Below are positions 7,181-14,465 of a DNA stretch of 17,266 nt, piece by piece. The DNA is taken from assembly GCA_964471865.1 (NCBI GenBank), contig CAYYHU010000038.1, positions 1-17,266 on the forward strand. The letters are read 5' to 3'. The translations under genes were made by a program, and so were the position numbers. The first letter of the stretch is position 1, and each line of letters opens with the position of its first letter. Below the pieces are notes generated by a model. The model was given only the letters and a program-made list of their open reading frames with translations. It did not search any database and was not told where the DNA came from. Source of the DNA: CAYMUC01 sp964471865. GTDB taxonomy: Bacteria > Actinomycetota > Acidimicrobiia > Acidimicrobiales > Ilumatobacteraceae.

Positions 7181-7644
7181 CGACAGCGCGTCATCTCATC
7201 GCGAGGTGGTGGGGGATGGTGCGTGGTGGTCAGGTCCTCGTGGCCGACGAGATCTGGGCCGAAGATCATCTCAGCGCCGAGGAGAAGCGTTTGTGGCGAC
7301 GCCTCGGGGACGCCGATCGCCGCCATGCCGTGATGGTGGCGCGACGCTTCGTCGATCGGGTGTCTGATGCCAACTCGGCCGAGATCGCCGGGGCGTTGCT
7401 CCATGACATCGGCAAGGTCGATCTCGGCTGGGGGCCACTGCGGCGAATTCTGGGCACCGTGGGGATCGATCCGAGCCAGCGGTATGGCGATCACGAGCGC
7501 CGGGGGGCCGAAATGTTGGCCCGCAGCGGCTCCGATCCCGTGACTGTGGCCCTGGTCGATACCGAACTCGCAGTCGACGACGAGGCGACGGCCTCGCGTC
7601 TGGTGGAACTCAGGAATGCTCTGGCCTGGGCGGATCAGATCTGA
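7177..7644 (+). CDS. Small HD-domain protein, putative metal-dependent phosphohydrolase
   Basis: This is a 155-residue protein with an HD fold. Metal ligands can be assigned as H50 (RRHAVMVARR), H76-D77 in LLHDIGK, H106 in GDHERRGAEML, and a closing Asp at D153 (ALAWADQI). The H-HD-H-D pattern is complete, so it should be active on a phosphate ester or nucleotide, but the substrate is unknown. It lacks the GYP motif of c-di-GMP phosphodiesterases and any RelA-type synthetase partner. Residues 1-30 include a hydrophobic stretch (ARWWGMVRGGQVLVA) that is too short and interrupted for a clear membrane segment. ATG at 7177 overlaps the xerD stop by 4 bases, so it is the last gene of the pyrG-xerD run. 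Confidence 0.82.
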   Translation: MTTARHLIARWWGMVRGGQVLVADEIWAEDHLSAEEKRLWRRLGDADRRHAVMVARRFVDRVSDANSAEIAGALLHDIGKVDLGWGPLRRILGTVGIDPSQRYGDHERRGAEMLARSGSDPVTVALVDTELAVDDEATASRLVELRNALAWADQI

Positions 7645-7798
7645 GCGAATCCCAGCCGGCCGCCGTGACTCACGTGCTACGACCCAGTTGCTACGACCCG
7701 GCCGCCGTCACTCAGGCGTCACGATGCGATCAGCGCGGCTCGGCCACGACCATGCGGTCCCATGCCCGATGACGAGGATCGCAGCCTCGAGGAGTCGC
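7645..7798. other. Convergent intergenic region between HD gene and trpS
   Basis: These 154 bases separate two convergent stop codons and hold no convincing gene. They contain short direct repeats (listed separately) and a weak inverted repeat, CTCGAG at 7786-7791 paired with CTCGAG at 7805-7810, which reaches into the end of trpS. There is no T-run after any stem on either strand, so a canonical intrinsic terminator is not seen; termination may be Rho-dependent. Confidence 0.5.
7657..7714. repeat. Short direct repeats in the convergent gap
   Basis: CGGCCGCCGTGACTCA (7657-7672) recurs as CGGCCGCCGTCACTCA (7699-7714) with one mismatch. Between them TGCTACGACCC occurs twice, at 7675-7685 and 7689-7699, with a 14-base period. 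The pair looks like a local duplication. No function is apparent. Confidence 0.6.
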
Positions 7799-8791
7799 TC
7801 AGGACTCGAGTGGTAACAGCCCGATCGCCCGGTGGGCACGCTCCAGGGTGGCTGAGGCCACGTGGCGAGCCTTGTCGGCACCGCGGTGTAGCAGTGAGGC
7901 CAACTCTGAACGATCCGTCATCAGTTCGTGGTAGCGAGCCTGGATGGGCTTGAGCATCTCGACCACGGCGTCGGCAGTATCGGCTTTCAGCGGTCCGTAC
8001 TGGGTGTAGCGCTCGGCAAGATCCTCAGGACGTTCCCCGGTGACACCGCTCAGGATGTCGAGCAGGTTCGAAACCCCGGGCTTCTCCGCCCGGTCGTAGC
8101 GGACCTCGGCATCGGAATCGGTCACCGCTCGCTTGAACTTCTTCACGATCGCTGAGGGTTCATCGAGCAGGAAGACGCACCCGGCATCGGAGGTCGAGGA
8201 CTTCGACATTTTCGACGTCGGGTCCGCCAGATCCATCACGCGAGCTCCGGCTCGCGGGGTCACCGCCCGGGGAACGACGAAGGTGTCACCGAAGCGAGTG
8301 TTGAAACGCTCAGCGATATCGCGGGTGATCTCGATGTGTTGACGCTGATCCTCGCCGACAGGAACGGCCTCGGCGTCGTACAACAAGATGTCAGCGGCCT
8401 GAAGGGCGGGGTAGGTGAACAGGCCGGCCGAGACGAAGTCGCCTTCGCGTCGCGCGGACTTGTCCTTGAACTGCGTCATCCGACTCAACTCGCCGTAACT
8501 GACGGTGCATTCCATGATCCAGGCCAACTGAGGATGTTCGGGAACGTGGCTCTGGACGAACACGGTGGAGATCTCGGGGTCGAGACCCACCGCGAACAGC
8601 ATCGCGGCCAATTCGACGGTTTGATCGCCGATCACCCCGGGTCGATCGATCACGGTCAAGGCGTGAAGGTCGACGATCCCGTGATAGGCGTCGGCCTCGT
8701 GTTGACCTTGGACCCAGCCGCGCAGCGCCCCCAACAGGTTGCCGAGATGGACGGCGCCGGTGGGTTGGATGCATGACAGCACACGGGTCAT
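7799..8791 (-). CDS. trpS: Tryptophanyl-tRNA synthetase
   Basis: This is a 330-residue class Ic aminoacyl-tRNA synthetase charging tRNA-Trp. The HIGH-like motif HLGN is at 15-18 after CIQPTG. GEDQRQHIE (146-154) is the usual TrpRS block, and KMSKS is at 194-198 within DPTSKMSKSS. Length is typical for bacterial TrpRS. The start is the ATG at 8791. The frame is open for another 341 codons upstream, but that stretch is antisense to scpA and scpB and has no family similarity. The gene runs against the neighbouring operons, convergent with the HD gene and divergent from scpA. It separates xerD from scpA, where mycobacteria carry a ParA-like gene, so it looks like an insertion into the ancestral order. 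Confidence 0.96.
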   Translation of the reverse strand: MTRVLSCIQPTGAVHLGNLLGALRGWVQGQHEADAYHGIVDLHALTVIDRPGVIGDQTVELAAMLFAVGLDPEISTVFVQSHVPEHPQLAWIMECTVSYGELSRMTQFKDKSARREGDFVSAGLFTYPALQAADILLYDAEAVPVGEDQRQHIEITRDIAERFNTRFGDTFVVPRAVTPRAGARVMDLADPTSKMSKSSTSDAGCVFLLDEPSAIVKKFKRAVTDSDAEVRYDRAEKPGVSNLLDILSGVTGERPEDLAERYTQYGPLKADTADAVVEMLKPIQARYHELMTDRSELASLLHRGADKARHVASATLERAHRAIGLLPLES

Positions 8792-8798
8792 GCGGGCG

Positions 8799-8804
8799 AG
8801 ACTA
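8799..8804 (-). promoter_or_regulatory. -10 element of trpS, leaderless
   Basis: On the - strand the hexamer reads TAGTCT (TANNNT) and lies 7 bases before the trpS ATG. There is no Shine-Dalgarno sequence, so the transcript should begin at the start codon. Confidence 0.5.
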
Positions 8805-8814
8805 CTGCGAGGGC

Positions 8815-8820
8815 TACGCT
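8815..8820 (+). promoter_or_regulatory. -10 element of scpA operon, leaderless
   Basis: TACGCT (TANNNT) lies 7 bases before the scpA ATG at 8828, with no ribosome site between. The same hexamer precedes the gene at 40. It sits back to back with the trpS -10 on the other strand, so the two promoters share 36 bases. Confidence 0.55.
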
Positions 8821-8827
8821 TCGACCC

Positions 8828-9610
8828 ATGAGTTATGAGGTCGCGACGCCGGTCTTCGAAGGCCCGTTCGACCTCTTGTTGCATTTGATCCTCAAAGAAC
8901 AAGTCGACATCCATGAAGTGTCGTTGTCGGCCATCGTGGACGCGTATCTGGCCGAACTCGACCGTCTCCAGTCCCTCGATCTCGACCTCGCCACCGAGTT
9001 CTTGTTGATCGCTGCGACGTTGGTCGAACTGAAAGCTCGCCGCCTGCTGCCGGGTCGGGCCGATGTCGATCTCGACGAGGAACTGGCGCTGTGGGAGGAG
9101 CGGGACCTGCTGCTCGCCCGACTGCTCGAATGCAAGATGTTCAAAGACGTCGCCCAGGTCCTGAACGGACTGGCATCGGCGGCGGGATTGAGCGTGGCGC
9201 GTACAGCTGGTCCCGAGGAACGATTCGCCGAGTTGATGCCCGATCTGCTCGAAGGCGTCACCCCCCAACGCATCGCCGCGGCCTACCGCCGCGCCGTCAC
9301 GCCTCGGCCCGTACCCCGGGTGGACCTGTTCCATGTGACCCCGATCCGAGCGAGCGTTGCCGATGCCGTGGCCGAACTCGTCGACGAACTTCCCCGCATC
9401 GGACGCATCACCTTTGCGGCGCTGACGGCAGATCTGGTGGATCGCATCGAGGTGATCGTGAGGTTCTTGGCGGTGCTCGAGCTGTTCAAACAAGGTCTCG
9501 CCGATCTCGACCAGGCCGACCGATTCGCGGATCTGACCGTGACATGGCTGGGGGACAACCAAGGTGATGTGGAGATGGCCCTCGCCGCGATCGATGAGTA
9601 CGACGGATGA
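8828..9610 (+). CDS. scpA: Segregation and condensation protein A (kleisin)
   Basis: This is a 260-residue kleisin of the SMC-ScpAB condensin. The N-terminal SMC-neck-binding domain shows the family block FEGPFDLLLHLI (10-21), followed by an amphipathic LATEFLLIAATLVELKARRL segment (54-73). The middle, which binds ScpB, is Glu/Leu-rich. The C-terminal winged helix (about 175-250), which binds the SMC head, includes ELVDELPRIGRITFAAL and VIVRFLAVLELFKQG. Length is normal. It starts from its own leaderless-type promoter and overlaps scpB by 4 bases (ATGA). No smc gene is in the window. Confidence 0.95.
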   Translation: MSYEVATPVFEGPFDLLLHLILKEQVDIHEVSLSAIVDAYLAELDRLQSLDLDLATEFLLIAATLVELKARRLLPGRADVDLDEELALWEERDLLLARLLECKMFKDVAQVLNGLASAAGLSVARTAGPEERFAELMPDLLEGVTPQRIAAAYRRAVTPRPVPRVDLFHVTPIRASVADAVAELVDELPRIGRITFAALTADLVDRIEVIVRFLAVLELFKQGLADLDQADRFADLTVTWLGDNQGDVEMALAAIDEYDG

Positions 9611-10401
9611 ATCACCACCGCGACGAGACCGGTGACCCCACCAGTGACGGAACCCAGGACATGACACCCGACGCGACCAGTGGTCATGCCGGTGATCAGG
9701 CCGGCGATCACGTCGGTGGTGACAGCTCCGAACACCGAGACGTCGACCCCGCGCCGGGCGCCGTGATCGACGCCGAGACCGTCCGAGCGCTCGAAGCGGT
9801 GATTCTGGTGGCAACCGAACCCGTTCCGCCTGAGCAGCTCGCCGAATTGCTCGAGATTCCCGTCGTGGCGGTGGAACGCCTGTGCTCCCGGCTCGCTGAG
9901 ACCTACGAGGAGGCCGGTCACGGGTTCCAACTCGCCCGAGTTGCGGGCGGCTACCGCTATCAATCCCATCCGGACGTCGCCGCGTACGTCGAACGGTATG
10001 TCCTCGACGGACAGCGGGCCCGACTGTCGGCAGCCGCGCTCGAGACCTTGGCGATCGTGGCGTACAAACAGCCGATCTCGCGTGCTCAGATTGCGTCGAT
10101 TCGCGGCGTCGATCCCGACGGGGTTCTGCGGACGCTCATCGCTCGAGGGTATGTGGACCAGATTGCTCGAGATCCCGGACCCGGTCAGGCCGCCTTGTTC
10201 GGCACCACCGTTCAGTTCCTCGACAAGTTGGGACTCGATTCCTTGGACGATCTTCCCGCGATCGCCGATTTCCTGCCCGGCGCGGATGTCGTCGAAGCGC
10301 TCGAGCACGGTCTGAGGGTTCCCGCCGCGGATTCGGGTGCGGTGCCCGAACCGTCATCGCAACCGTCATCAGAGCCGACGGCACCACCTGCTGATGGCTG
10401 A
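9607..10401 (+). CDS. scpB: Segregation and condensation protein B
   Basis: This is a 264-residue partner of ScpA. The conserved core (about 58-235) has two winged-helix domains. The family signatures are seen as GGYRYQSHPDVAAYVERYV (about 113-131), LSAAALETLAIVAYKQPISR (about 139-158) and the end block PGPGQAALFGTT. Unusual for the family are about 55 N-terminal residues that are acidic and rich in Asp, Gly, Thr and His, and a C-terminal Ser/Pro/Glu tail; both look disordered. ATG at 9607 overlaps the scpA stop. An internal ATG at 9661 would shorten the extension by 18 residues. The 3' end overlaps rluB by 8 bases. Confidence 0.94.
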   Translation: MNHHRDETGDPTSDGTQDMTPDATSGHAGDQAGDHVGGDSSEHRDVDPAPGAVIDAETVRALEAVILVATEPVPPEQLAELLEIPVVAVERLCSRLAETYEEAGHGFQLARVAGGYRYQSHPDVAAYVERYVLDGQRARLSAAALETLAIVAYKQPISRAQIASIRGVDPDGVLRTLIARGYVDQIARDPGPGQAALFGTTVQFLDKLGLDSLDDLPAIADFLPGADVVEALEHGLRVPAADSGAVPEPSSQPSSEPTAPPADG

Positions 10402-11233
10402 CGGGTCCGGCTCTGAGCCCCAACGGCCTCTCGAGGCTCCGTTGTGGGAACGCCATAGCGAAGTCACCGAACGAGAAGGGGAGCGGCTTCAGAAGGTGCT
10501 CGCTCGGGTGGGATGGGGCTCTCGGCGGGTGTGTGAGGACCTGATCACCGCTGGTCGCGTCCGAGTCAATGGCGAGGTGGCGATTCTGGGTCGGCGCATC
10601 GATCTCGATACCGATCTCGTGGAAGTGGACGGGGCACCCGTTGGGGTTCGGCCTGATCTCATCTATTACCTGGTCAACAAACCCGCGGGGGTCGTCACCA
10701 CGATGAGCGATCCCCAGGGCCGACCCACCGTGGCCGATCTGGTTCCCGGCGCCCCCCGAGTGTTTCCCGTGGGCCGTCTCGATGCCGACACCGAAGGCCT
10801 GTTGATCATGACCAACGACGGCGAATTGGCGCATCGCTTGATGCATCCGCGCTACGGCGTCGACAAGGAATACCTCGCTCACGTCACCGGGACGGTGGCC
10901 CCGGGCGCTGTGCGGCGTCTCCGCGATGGGGTGATGCTCGACGATGGGATGACCGCGCCGGCGAAAGTGTCTCAGCCCGATCCTGGGGTGTTGCGCATCA
11001 CGATCCACGAGGGTCGAAACCGCCAGGTGCGCCGCATGTGTGACGCGATCGGACATCCCGTCACCCGACTCGTGCGAGTGCGTATCGCCGGTCTCGCCGA
11101 CCGGCGGCTGCGTCCGGGGACATGGCGTGAACTCGACGGTGAGGAGGTGCGCGCCCTCGCCCGAGCGGTCGCGGCCCCCTCGAGGGACCGTGACCGGTCC
11201 CGACCGGTGTCTGACACCCCGTCACCGCGGTGA
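10394..11233 (+). CDS. rluB: rRNA pseudouridine synthase, RluB/RsuA family
   Basis: This is a 279-residue protein. An S4 domain (about 30-80, ERLQKVLARVGWGSRRVCEDLI) precedes the RsuA/RluB/RluE/RluF catalytic domain. The catalytic Asp is D130 in GRLDADTEGLLIMTNDG, the motif that forms the glycosylic attack site. NKPAGVVTT (95-103) and EGRNRQVRRM near the end are the other family blocks. It is expected to isomerise a uridine in 23S rRNA; the exact target is inferred from the usual scpB-rluB neighbourhood. ATG at 10394 overlaps the scpB stop by 8 bases. An upstream in-frame ATG at 10337 would add 19 Arg/His-rich residues inside scpB and was not chosen. Confidence 0.93.
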   Translation: MADGSGSEPQRPLEAPLWERHSEVTEREGERLQKVLARVGWGSRRVCEDLITAGRVRVNGEVAILGRRIDLDTDLVEVDGAPVGVRPDLIYYLVNKPAGVVTTMSDPQGRPTVADLVPGAPRVFPVGRLDADTEGLLIMTNDGELAHRLMHPRYGVDKEYLAHVTGTVAPGAVRRLRDGVMLDDGMTAPAKVSQPDPGVLRITIHEGRNRQVRRMCDAIGHPVTRLVRVRIAGLADRRLRPGTWRELDGEEVRALARAVAAPSRDRDRSRPVSDTPSPR

Positions 11234-12348
11234 CCCAGCCGATACGATCGCCCGACGTGACCGCCGCCCGATCCGACGACGACGCTCCGCCGCGGCGGGC
11301 GAATGTGGCAGGTCTGGGCCTCATCGGAGGCTCGATCGCTGCGGCGCTGACGCAACGGGGATGGCATGTCAGTGGTGACGACCTCGACGACGATCGGGTG
11401 CGTCGGGCCCTCGAGGCGGGATATCTCAGCGCTGGGGGAATCGATCCGGGGGCCGAAGTGTCGTTCGTGGCGACCCCGGTGTCGTCGGTGGCTGACACCG
11501 TGCACCGTCTTCTCGCCGAGACGAGTGGTCTCGTGACCGATGTCGGCAGCGTCAAATCCGGGATCGTCGCCGACGTCGACGATCCGCGTTTCGTGGGCGG
11601 ACACCCGATGGCGGGTAGTGAACTCGAAGGTCTCGACGGTGCCGACCCGGAAATGTTCTCCGGAGCGGTCTGGGTCCTGACCCCGACTGCTGCAACCGCG
11701 GATCCGACGTTCTCGGCGGTGGCGAGCGTGGTGGCCGAACTCGGAGCCGAGGTCGTGGCCCTCGACCCCGTCCATCATGACCGGGTGGTCGCAGTGGTCT
11801 CCCATGTTCCTCATCTCACTGCCGCCACGTTGATGGGGGTGGCCAGTGGCCGCGCGGAGGAACATGCGGCGTTGTTGCGCCTCGCGGCAGGCGGTTTCCG
11901 CGACATGACCCGAATCGCGTCGGGTCATCCTGCGATCTGGCTCGATATCTGTGCCGAGAACCGCGACGCGATCGTTGCGGCTCTCGACGAACTCATCGAG
12001 GGTCTCGACACGATGCGGCGCGCCGTTCTCGACGACGATCGCGACCGGCTACTCGAACGTTTGAGCCGGGCCCGGGAGGCGAGAGCGAATCTGCCGACCC
12101 GTTTGCGCGACCTGGCCGCCATCACCGAAGTACGCATTCCTATCGTCGACCGTCCCGGAGCTGCAGCCGAAGTGTTCACACTCGCAGCCCAACTCGGAGT
12201 CGATATCGCGAGTTTCGAAGTCGTCCATTCGGTCGAAGGCGACCGGGGTGTGATGGTCGTGCTCGTGGAATCCTCCTCGGTGGATCTGTTGCGCGGCGGT
12301 CTCGTCGCTCGAGGGTTCCGACCCGCGAGTCGAGCGCTCGAACCATGA
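11230..12348 (+). CDS. tyrA: Prephenate dehydrogenase with C-terminal ACT domain
   Basis: This is a 372-residue enzyme of tyrosine synthesis, oxidising prephenate to 4-hydroxyphenylpyruvate with NAD. The Rossmann motif is GLGLIGGS (28-35). H125 in GGHPMAGSE is in the known active-site block, and VSHVPHLTAATLMG supplies a further conserved His. Residues about 300-372 (EVRIPIVDRPGAAAEVF...) form an ACT domain, probably the tyrosine feedback site. The GTG at 11230 overlaps the rluB stop by 4 bases (GTGA). A second start, GTG at 11257, removes nine poorly conserved residues and lies 8 bases after a TACGAT hexamer, so an internal leaderless start is possible. The gene is coupled to aroA (ATGA). 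Confidence 0.94.
   Translation: MTQPIRSPDVTAARSDDDAPPRRANVAGLGLIGGSIAAALTQRGWHVSGDDLDDDRVRRALEAGYLSAGGIDPGAEVSFVATPVSSVADTVHRLLAETSGLVTDVGSVKSGIVADVDDPRFVGGHPMAGSELEGLDGADPEMFSGAVWVLTPTAATADPTFSAVASVVAELGAEVVALDPVHHDRVVAVVSHVPHLTAATLMGVASGRAEEHAALLRLAAGGFRDMTRIASGHPAIWLDICAENRDAIVAALDELIEGLDTMRRAVLDDDRDRLLERLSRAREARANLPTRLRDLAAITEVRIPIVDRPGAAAEVFTLAAQLGVDIASFEVVHSVEGDRGVMVVLVESSSVDLLRGGLVARGFRPASRALEP
11243..11248 (+). promoter_or_regulatory. Possible internal -10 element for tyrA-aroA
   Basis: TACGAT (TANNNT) is followed 8 bases later by GTG at 11257, in frame with tyrA. The geometry copies the leaderless signatures at 28-33 and 8815-8820. It would let tyrA-aroA be expressed apart from the scpAB operon. 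Confidence 0.4.
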
Positions 12349-13631
12349 CGAGTGGTCAGGAGTACGTGGTCGCTCCGGTCTTCGATCATCTCGACGCGAC
12401 CGTGGTGGTTCCGGGTTCCAAGAGCATCACGAACCGGGCGATGATCTGCGCGTTGTTGGCCCATGGCGAAACTCGCCTCACCGGGATCGCCCCCGGCGAC
12501 GACACCGTGGCGATGCTCGAAGCCGTCGAGATCCTCGGGGCCGACGTGAGACCCAATGGGGACATCGTGGAGATCGTCGGAGTCTCGGGTCGGCTCGCGC
12601 CGCGGCGCGATGTGATCCATGCCGGACTTGCGGGCACCACCTCGCGGTTCGTGACTGCGGTCGCGGCGCTCGGATTGCGCTCGGTGACCATCGATGGTGA
12701 TCTGCCCCTGCGGGCCCGGCCCATGGAGCCCTTACATGATGCCCTCAGTCATCTGGGGGGCACCCTGGTGGGCCCGGTGCCGGGGAGGGTGCCCGTCACC
12801 GTCACCGGACCGGTGTCCGGGGACCGGGTCGCAGTGCGGGGAGATGTGTCGAGCCAGTACGTCACCGCCTTGATGCTGATCGCGCCGCTGCTGCCTCGGG
12901 GCCTCGAGATCGAGTTGACCTCGGAGTTGGTGTCTCGCCCGTATGTGGACATGACCCGCGAGGTGATGGGGCGTTTCGGGGTCACCGAGGTCTTCGTGGA
13001 CGAGGACCGGATACGGGTGGCTCCCGGGCGTTACGAGGGGATCGACTTCGCGATCGAGCCCGATGCCTCCTCGGCGAGCTATCCGCTGGCGGCCGCGGCC
13101 ATCGTGGGAGGTCAGCTACGGATTCCCGGTCTCAGCCGGCGATCCTGGCAGGGTGACGTCGTCATTCTCGATCTGCTCGCAGCCATGGGTGCCGAGGTGA
13201 TCGAAACCGAGACGGGCGTGGAGATCCGGTCCTCGGGGGCACCGCTGAGATCGCTTGGTGTCGTCGATCTGGCGGACGCGTCCGATCTCGTGCCGACCGT
13301 TGCCGTTCTCGCCGCTTTCGCCGATGGACCCACCACGATCGACAAGGTCGGATTCATCCGGGCCAAAGAGAGTGATCGTCTCGGCGATCTCGCAGCAGAA
13401 CTGTCCCAGTTCGGCGCCGATGTCCAGGCCATCCCCGATGGTCTCGAGATCCGGCCCCGGCCCTTGCATGGGGCCCGGGTCAGCACCCATCACGATCATC
13501 GACTAGCGATGGCGCTCGCACTCGTGGGCCTGCGCATTCCGGGGGTGTCGGTGCTCGATCCCGACGTGGTGACCAAGAGCTGGCCCGATTACTTCGGGTC
13601 CCTCATCACCTGGTCGGCGCGAACCCGATAG
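12345..13631 (+). CDS. aroA: EPSP synthase (3-phosphoshikimate 1-carboxyvinyltransferase)
   Basis: This is a 428-residue enzyme of the shikimate pathway, joining PEP to shikimate 3-phosphate. Substrate-binding blocks are visible: PGSKSITNRA (24-33, with K26), the PEP loop in the form GLAGTTSRFV, DGDLPLRARPMEPL, SSQYVTALML, RAKESDRLGDLA, and HDHRLAMALALVGL near the end. The PEP loop has LAGT in place of the enterobacterial NAGT, as I recall for mycobacterial AroA. ATG overlaps the tyrA stop by 4 bases. In many actinobacteria rluB is followed by cmk; here tyrA-aroA occupy that place and cmk is not in the window. The 3' end overlaps the opposing methyltransferase gene by 43 bases. Confidence 0.96.
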   Translation: MTSGQEYVVAPVFDHLDATVVVPGSKSITNRAMICALLAHGETRLTGIAPGDDTVAMLEAVEILGADVRPNGDIVEIVGVSGRLAPRRDVIHAGLAGTTSRFVTAVAALGLRSVTIDGDLPLRARPMEPLHDALSHLGGTLVGPVPGRVPVTVTGPVSGDRVAVRGDVSSQYVTALMLIAPLLPRGLEIELTSELVSRPYVDMTREVMGRFGVTEVFVDEDRIRVAPGRYEGIDFAIEPDASSASYPLAAAAIVGGQLRIPGLSRRSWQGDVVILDLLAAMGAEVIETETGVEIRSSGAPLRSLGVVDLADASDLVPTVAVLAAFADGPTTIDKVGFIRAKESDRLGDLAAELSQFGADVQAIPDGLEIRPRPLHGARVSTHHDHRLAMALALVGLRIPGVSVLDPDVVTKSWPDYFGSLITWSARTR

Positions 13632-14419
13632 ATCCCAGGTTCCAACGCCTCGTCGTCGCCACGCCTCCAGGGCTCGGCGAGGAGATCGTCGAGGCGCAGT
13701 TCGCGACGCCGGCGCGGGCGGTGACGCCACCGGTACGGTGCGCTCCACGCGGCGGTCACCAGACGCGAGACGACCCCTTGGACGCGGCGTTGATCGGCGT
13801 CCACCTGGTGGGCGCGCTCCACCAGGGCGGGGTCGAGGACGCCTTCGACCCGGTAGGGAATCGACCCCTCCCAGTGCAGCGAGATCACCCGGTGATCGAG
13901 ATCGGCATCGAGGAGGCGACCCAGACGCCGCTCGAGACCACTCGCGACGAGATAGTCGTGGATCTCGCCATCGAACCAGGGTGTCGTCTTGGCCTGAAAG
14001 ACCAAGACGTCGTCTTCGAGGCGACACCACCACAGATGACTGGGAAAGTCGACGATCTTCGCGCTCGCCGCCTCGGGAACCTCTATGTAACCGGCGCGCG
14101 CCACACGCGAGATCTCGTCGAGTACCGCCGCGGGATCCGGTACGTGTTCCAGCATGTGGGAACAGATCGCGAAGTCGAAGATGTCGGTGTCAAAGGGAAG
14201 CCGCGCCGCATCGGCGTCGAAGAACACTCGATCGATCCGCGCTCGCGACCCTCCAGAACGTTGCGCCGCATGGTCTGAATCGGGGTAGTGGTCCACGAGG
14301 ACGTCCGCACGCCAATGGGGCTTGTCCCCACTGCCGATATCGACCACCAATGCCTCGGGTCCCACCGGTATCGCAATGCGACGGCGGTGGAACGAAGAAA
14401 GCCGGCCCCAGAGTCCCAT
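13589..14419 (-). CDS. SAM-dependent methyltransferase (Methyltransf_11 type)
   Basis: This is a 276-residue class I methyltransferase. Motif I is VVDIGSG (25-31), an acidic residue D69 follows in FFDADAARLPF, and CSHMLEHVPDP (86-96) is the usual motif IV block of the UbiE/type 11 group. After about residue 120 the sequence (FPSHLWWCRLEDD..., HDYL) is not one I can assign to a substrate; this part probably sets specificity. The start at the ATG at 14419 was chosen because motif I then lies 25 residues in; the frame stays open another 109 codons upstream, but these are antisense to the HAD gene. The TAA stop at 13589 lies inside aroA. It diverges from the envelope operon by 46 bases, which suggests a role in cell-surface glycan or lipid methylation. 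Confidence 0.85.
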   Translation of the reverse strand: MGLWGRLSSFHRRRIAIPVGPEALVVDIGSGDKPHWRADVLVDHYPDSDHAAQRSGGSRARIDRVFFDADAARLPFDTDIFDFAICSHMLEHVPDPAAVLDEISRVARAGYIEVPEAASAKIVDFPSHLWWCRLEDDVLVFQAKTTPWFDGEIHDYLVASGLERRLGRLLDADLDHRVISLHWEGSIPYRVEGVLDPALVERAHQVDADQRRVQGVVSRLVTAAWSAPYRWRHRPRRRRELRLDDLLAEPWRRGDDEALEPGIYRVRADQVMRDPK

Positions 14420-14425
14420 GCTTCC

Positions 14426-14431
14426 ATTGTC
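14426..14431 (-). promoter_or_regulatory. Weak -10-like element for the - strand methyltransferase
   Basis: On the - strand the hexamer reads GACAAT, 6 bases before the ATG at 14419. It lacks the first T of TANNNT. The gap GGAAGC could also act as a weak ribosome site. Low confidence. Confidence 0.25.
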
Positions 14432-14453
14432 GTGCGCGCGCCGCCCCCGGTGC

Positions 14454-14459
14454 CACGAT
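14454..14459 (+). promoter_or_regulatory. Weak -10-like element for the HAD-ubiA-dprE1 operon
   Basis: CACGAT lies 6 bases before the HAD ATG at 14466. It differs from TANNNT only in the first base and shows the same leaderless spacing as the stronger examples in this window. The divergent gap is only 46 bases. Confidence 0.25.
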
Positions 14460-14465
14460 GGTGGG

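Noticed and set aside
7786..7810. CTCGAG inverted repeat as a bidirectional terminator
   Set aside because: Only six pairs, no T-run on either side, and it reaches into the trpS coding end.
8792..9814. A 341-codon upstream extension of the trpS frame on the - strand
   Set aside because: It is antisense to scpA and scpB, is Arg/Gln/His-rich without family similarity, and a proper TrpRS start with a -10 element exists at 8791.
9283..10308. Long - strand open frame (341 codons) opposite scpA/scpB
   Set aside because: Antisense to two strongly supported genes; long empty frames are expected in GC-rich coding DNA.
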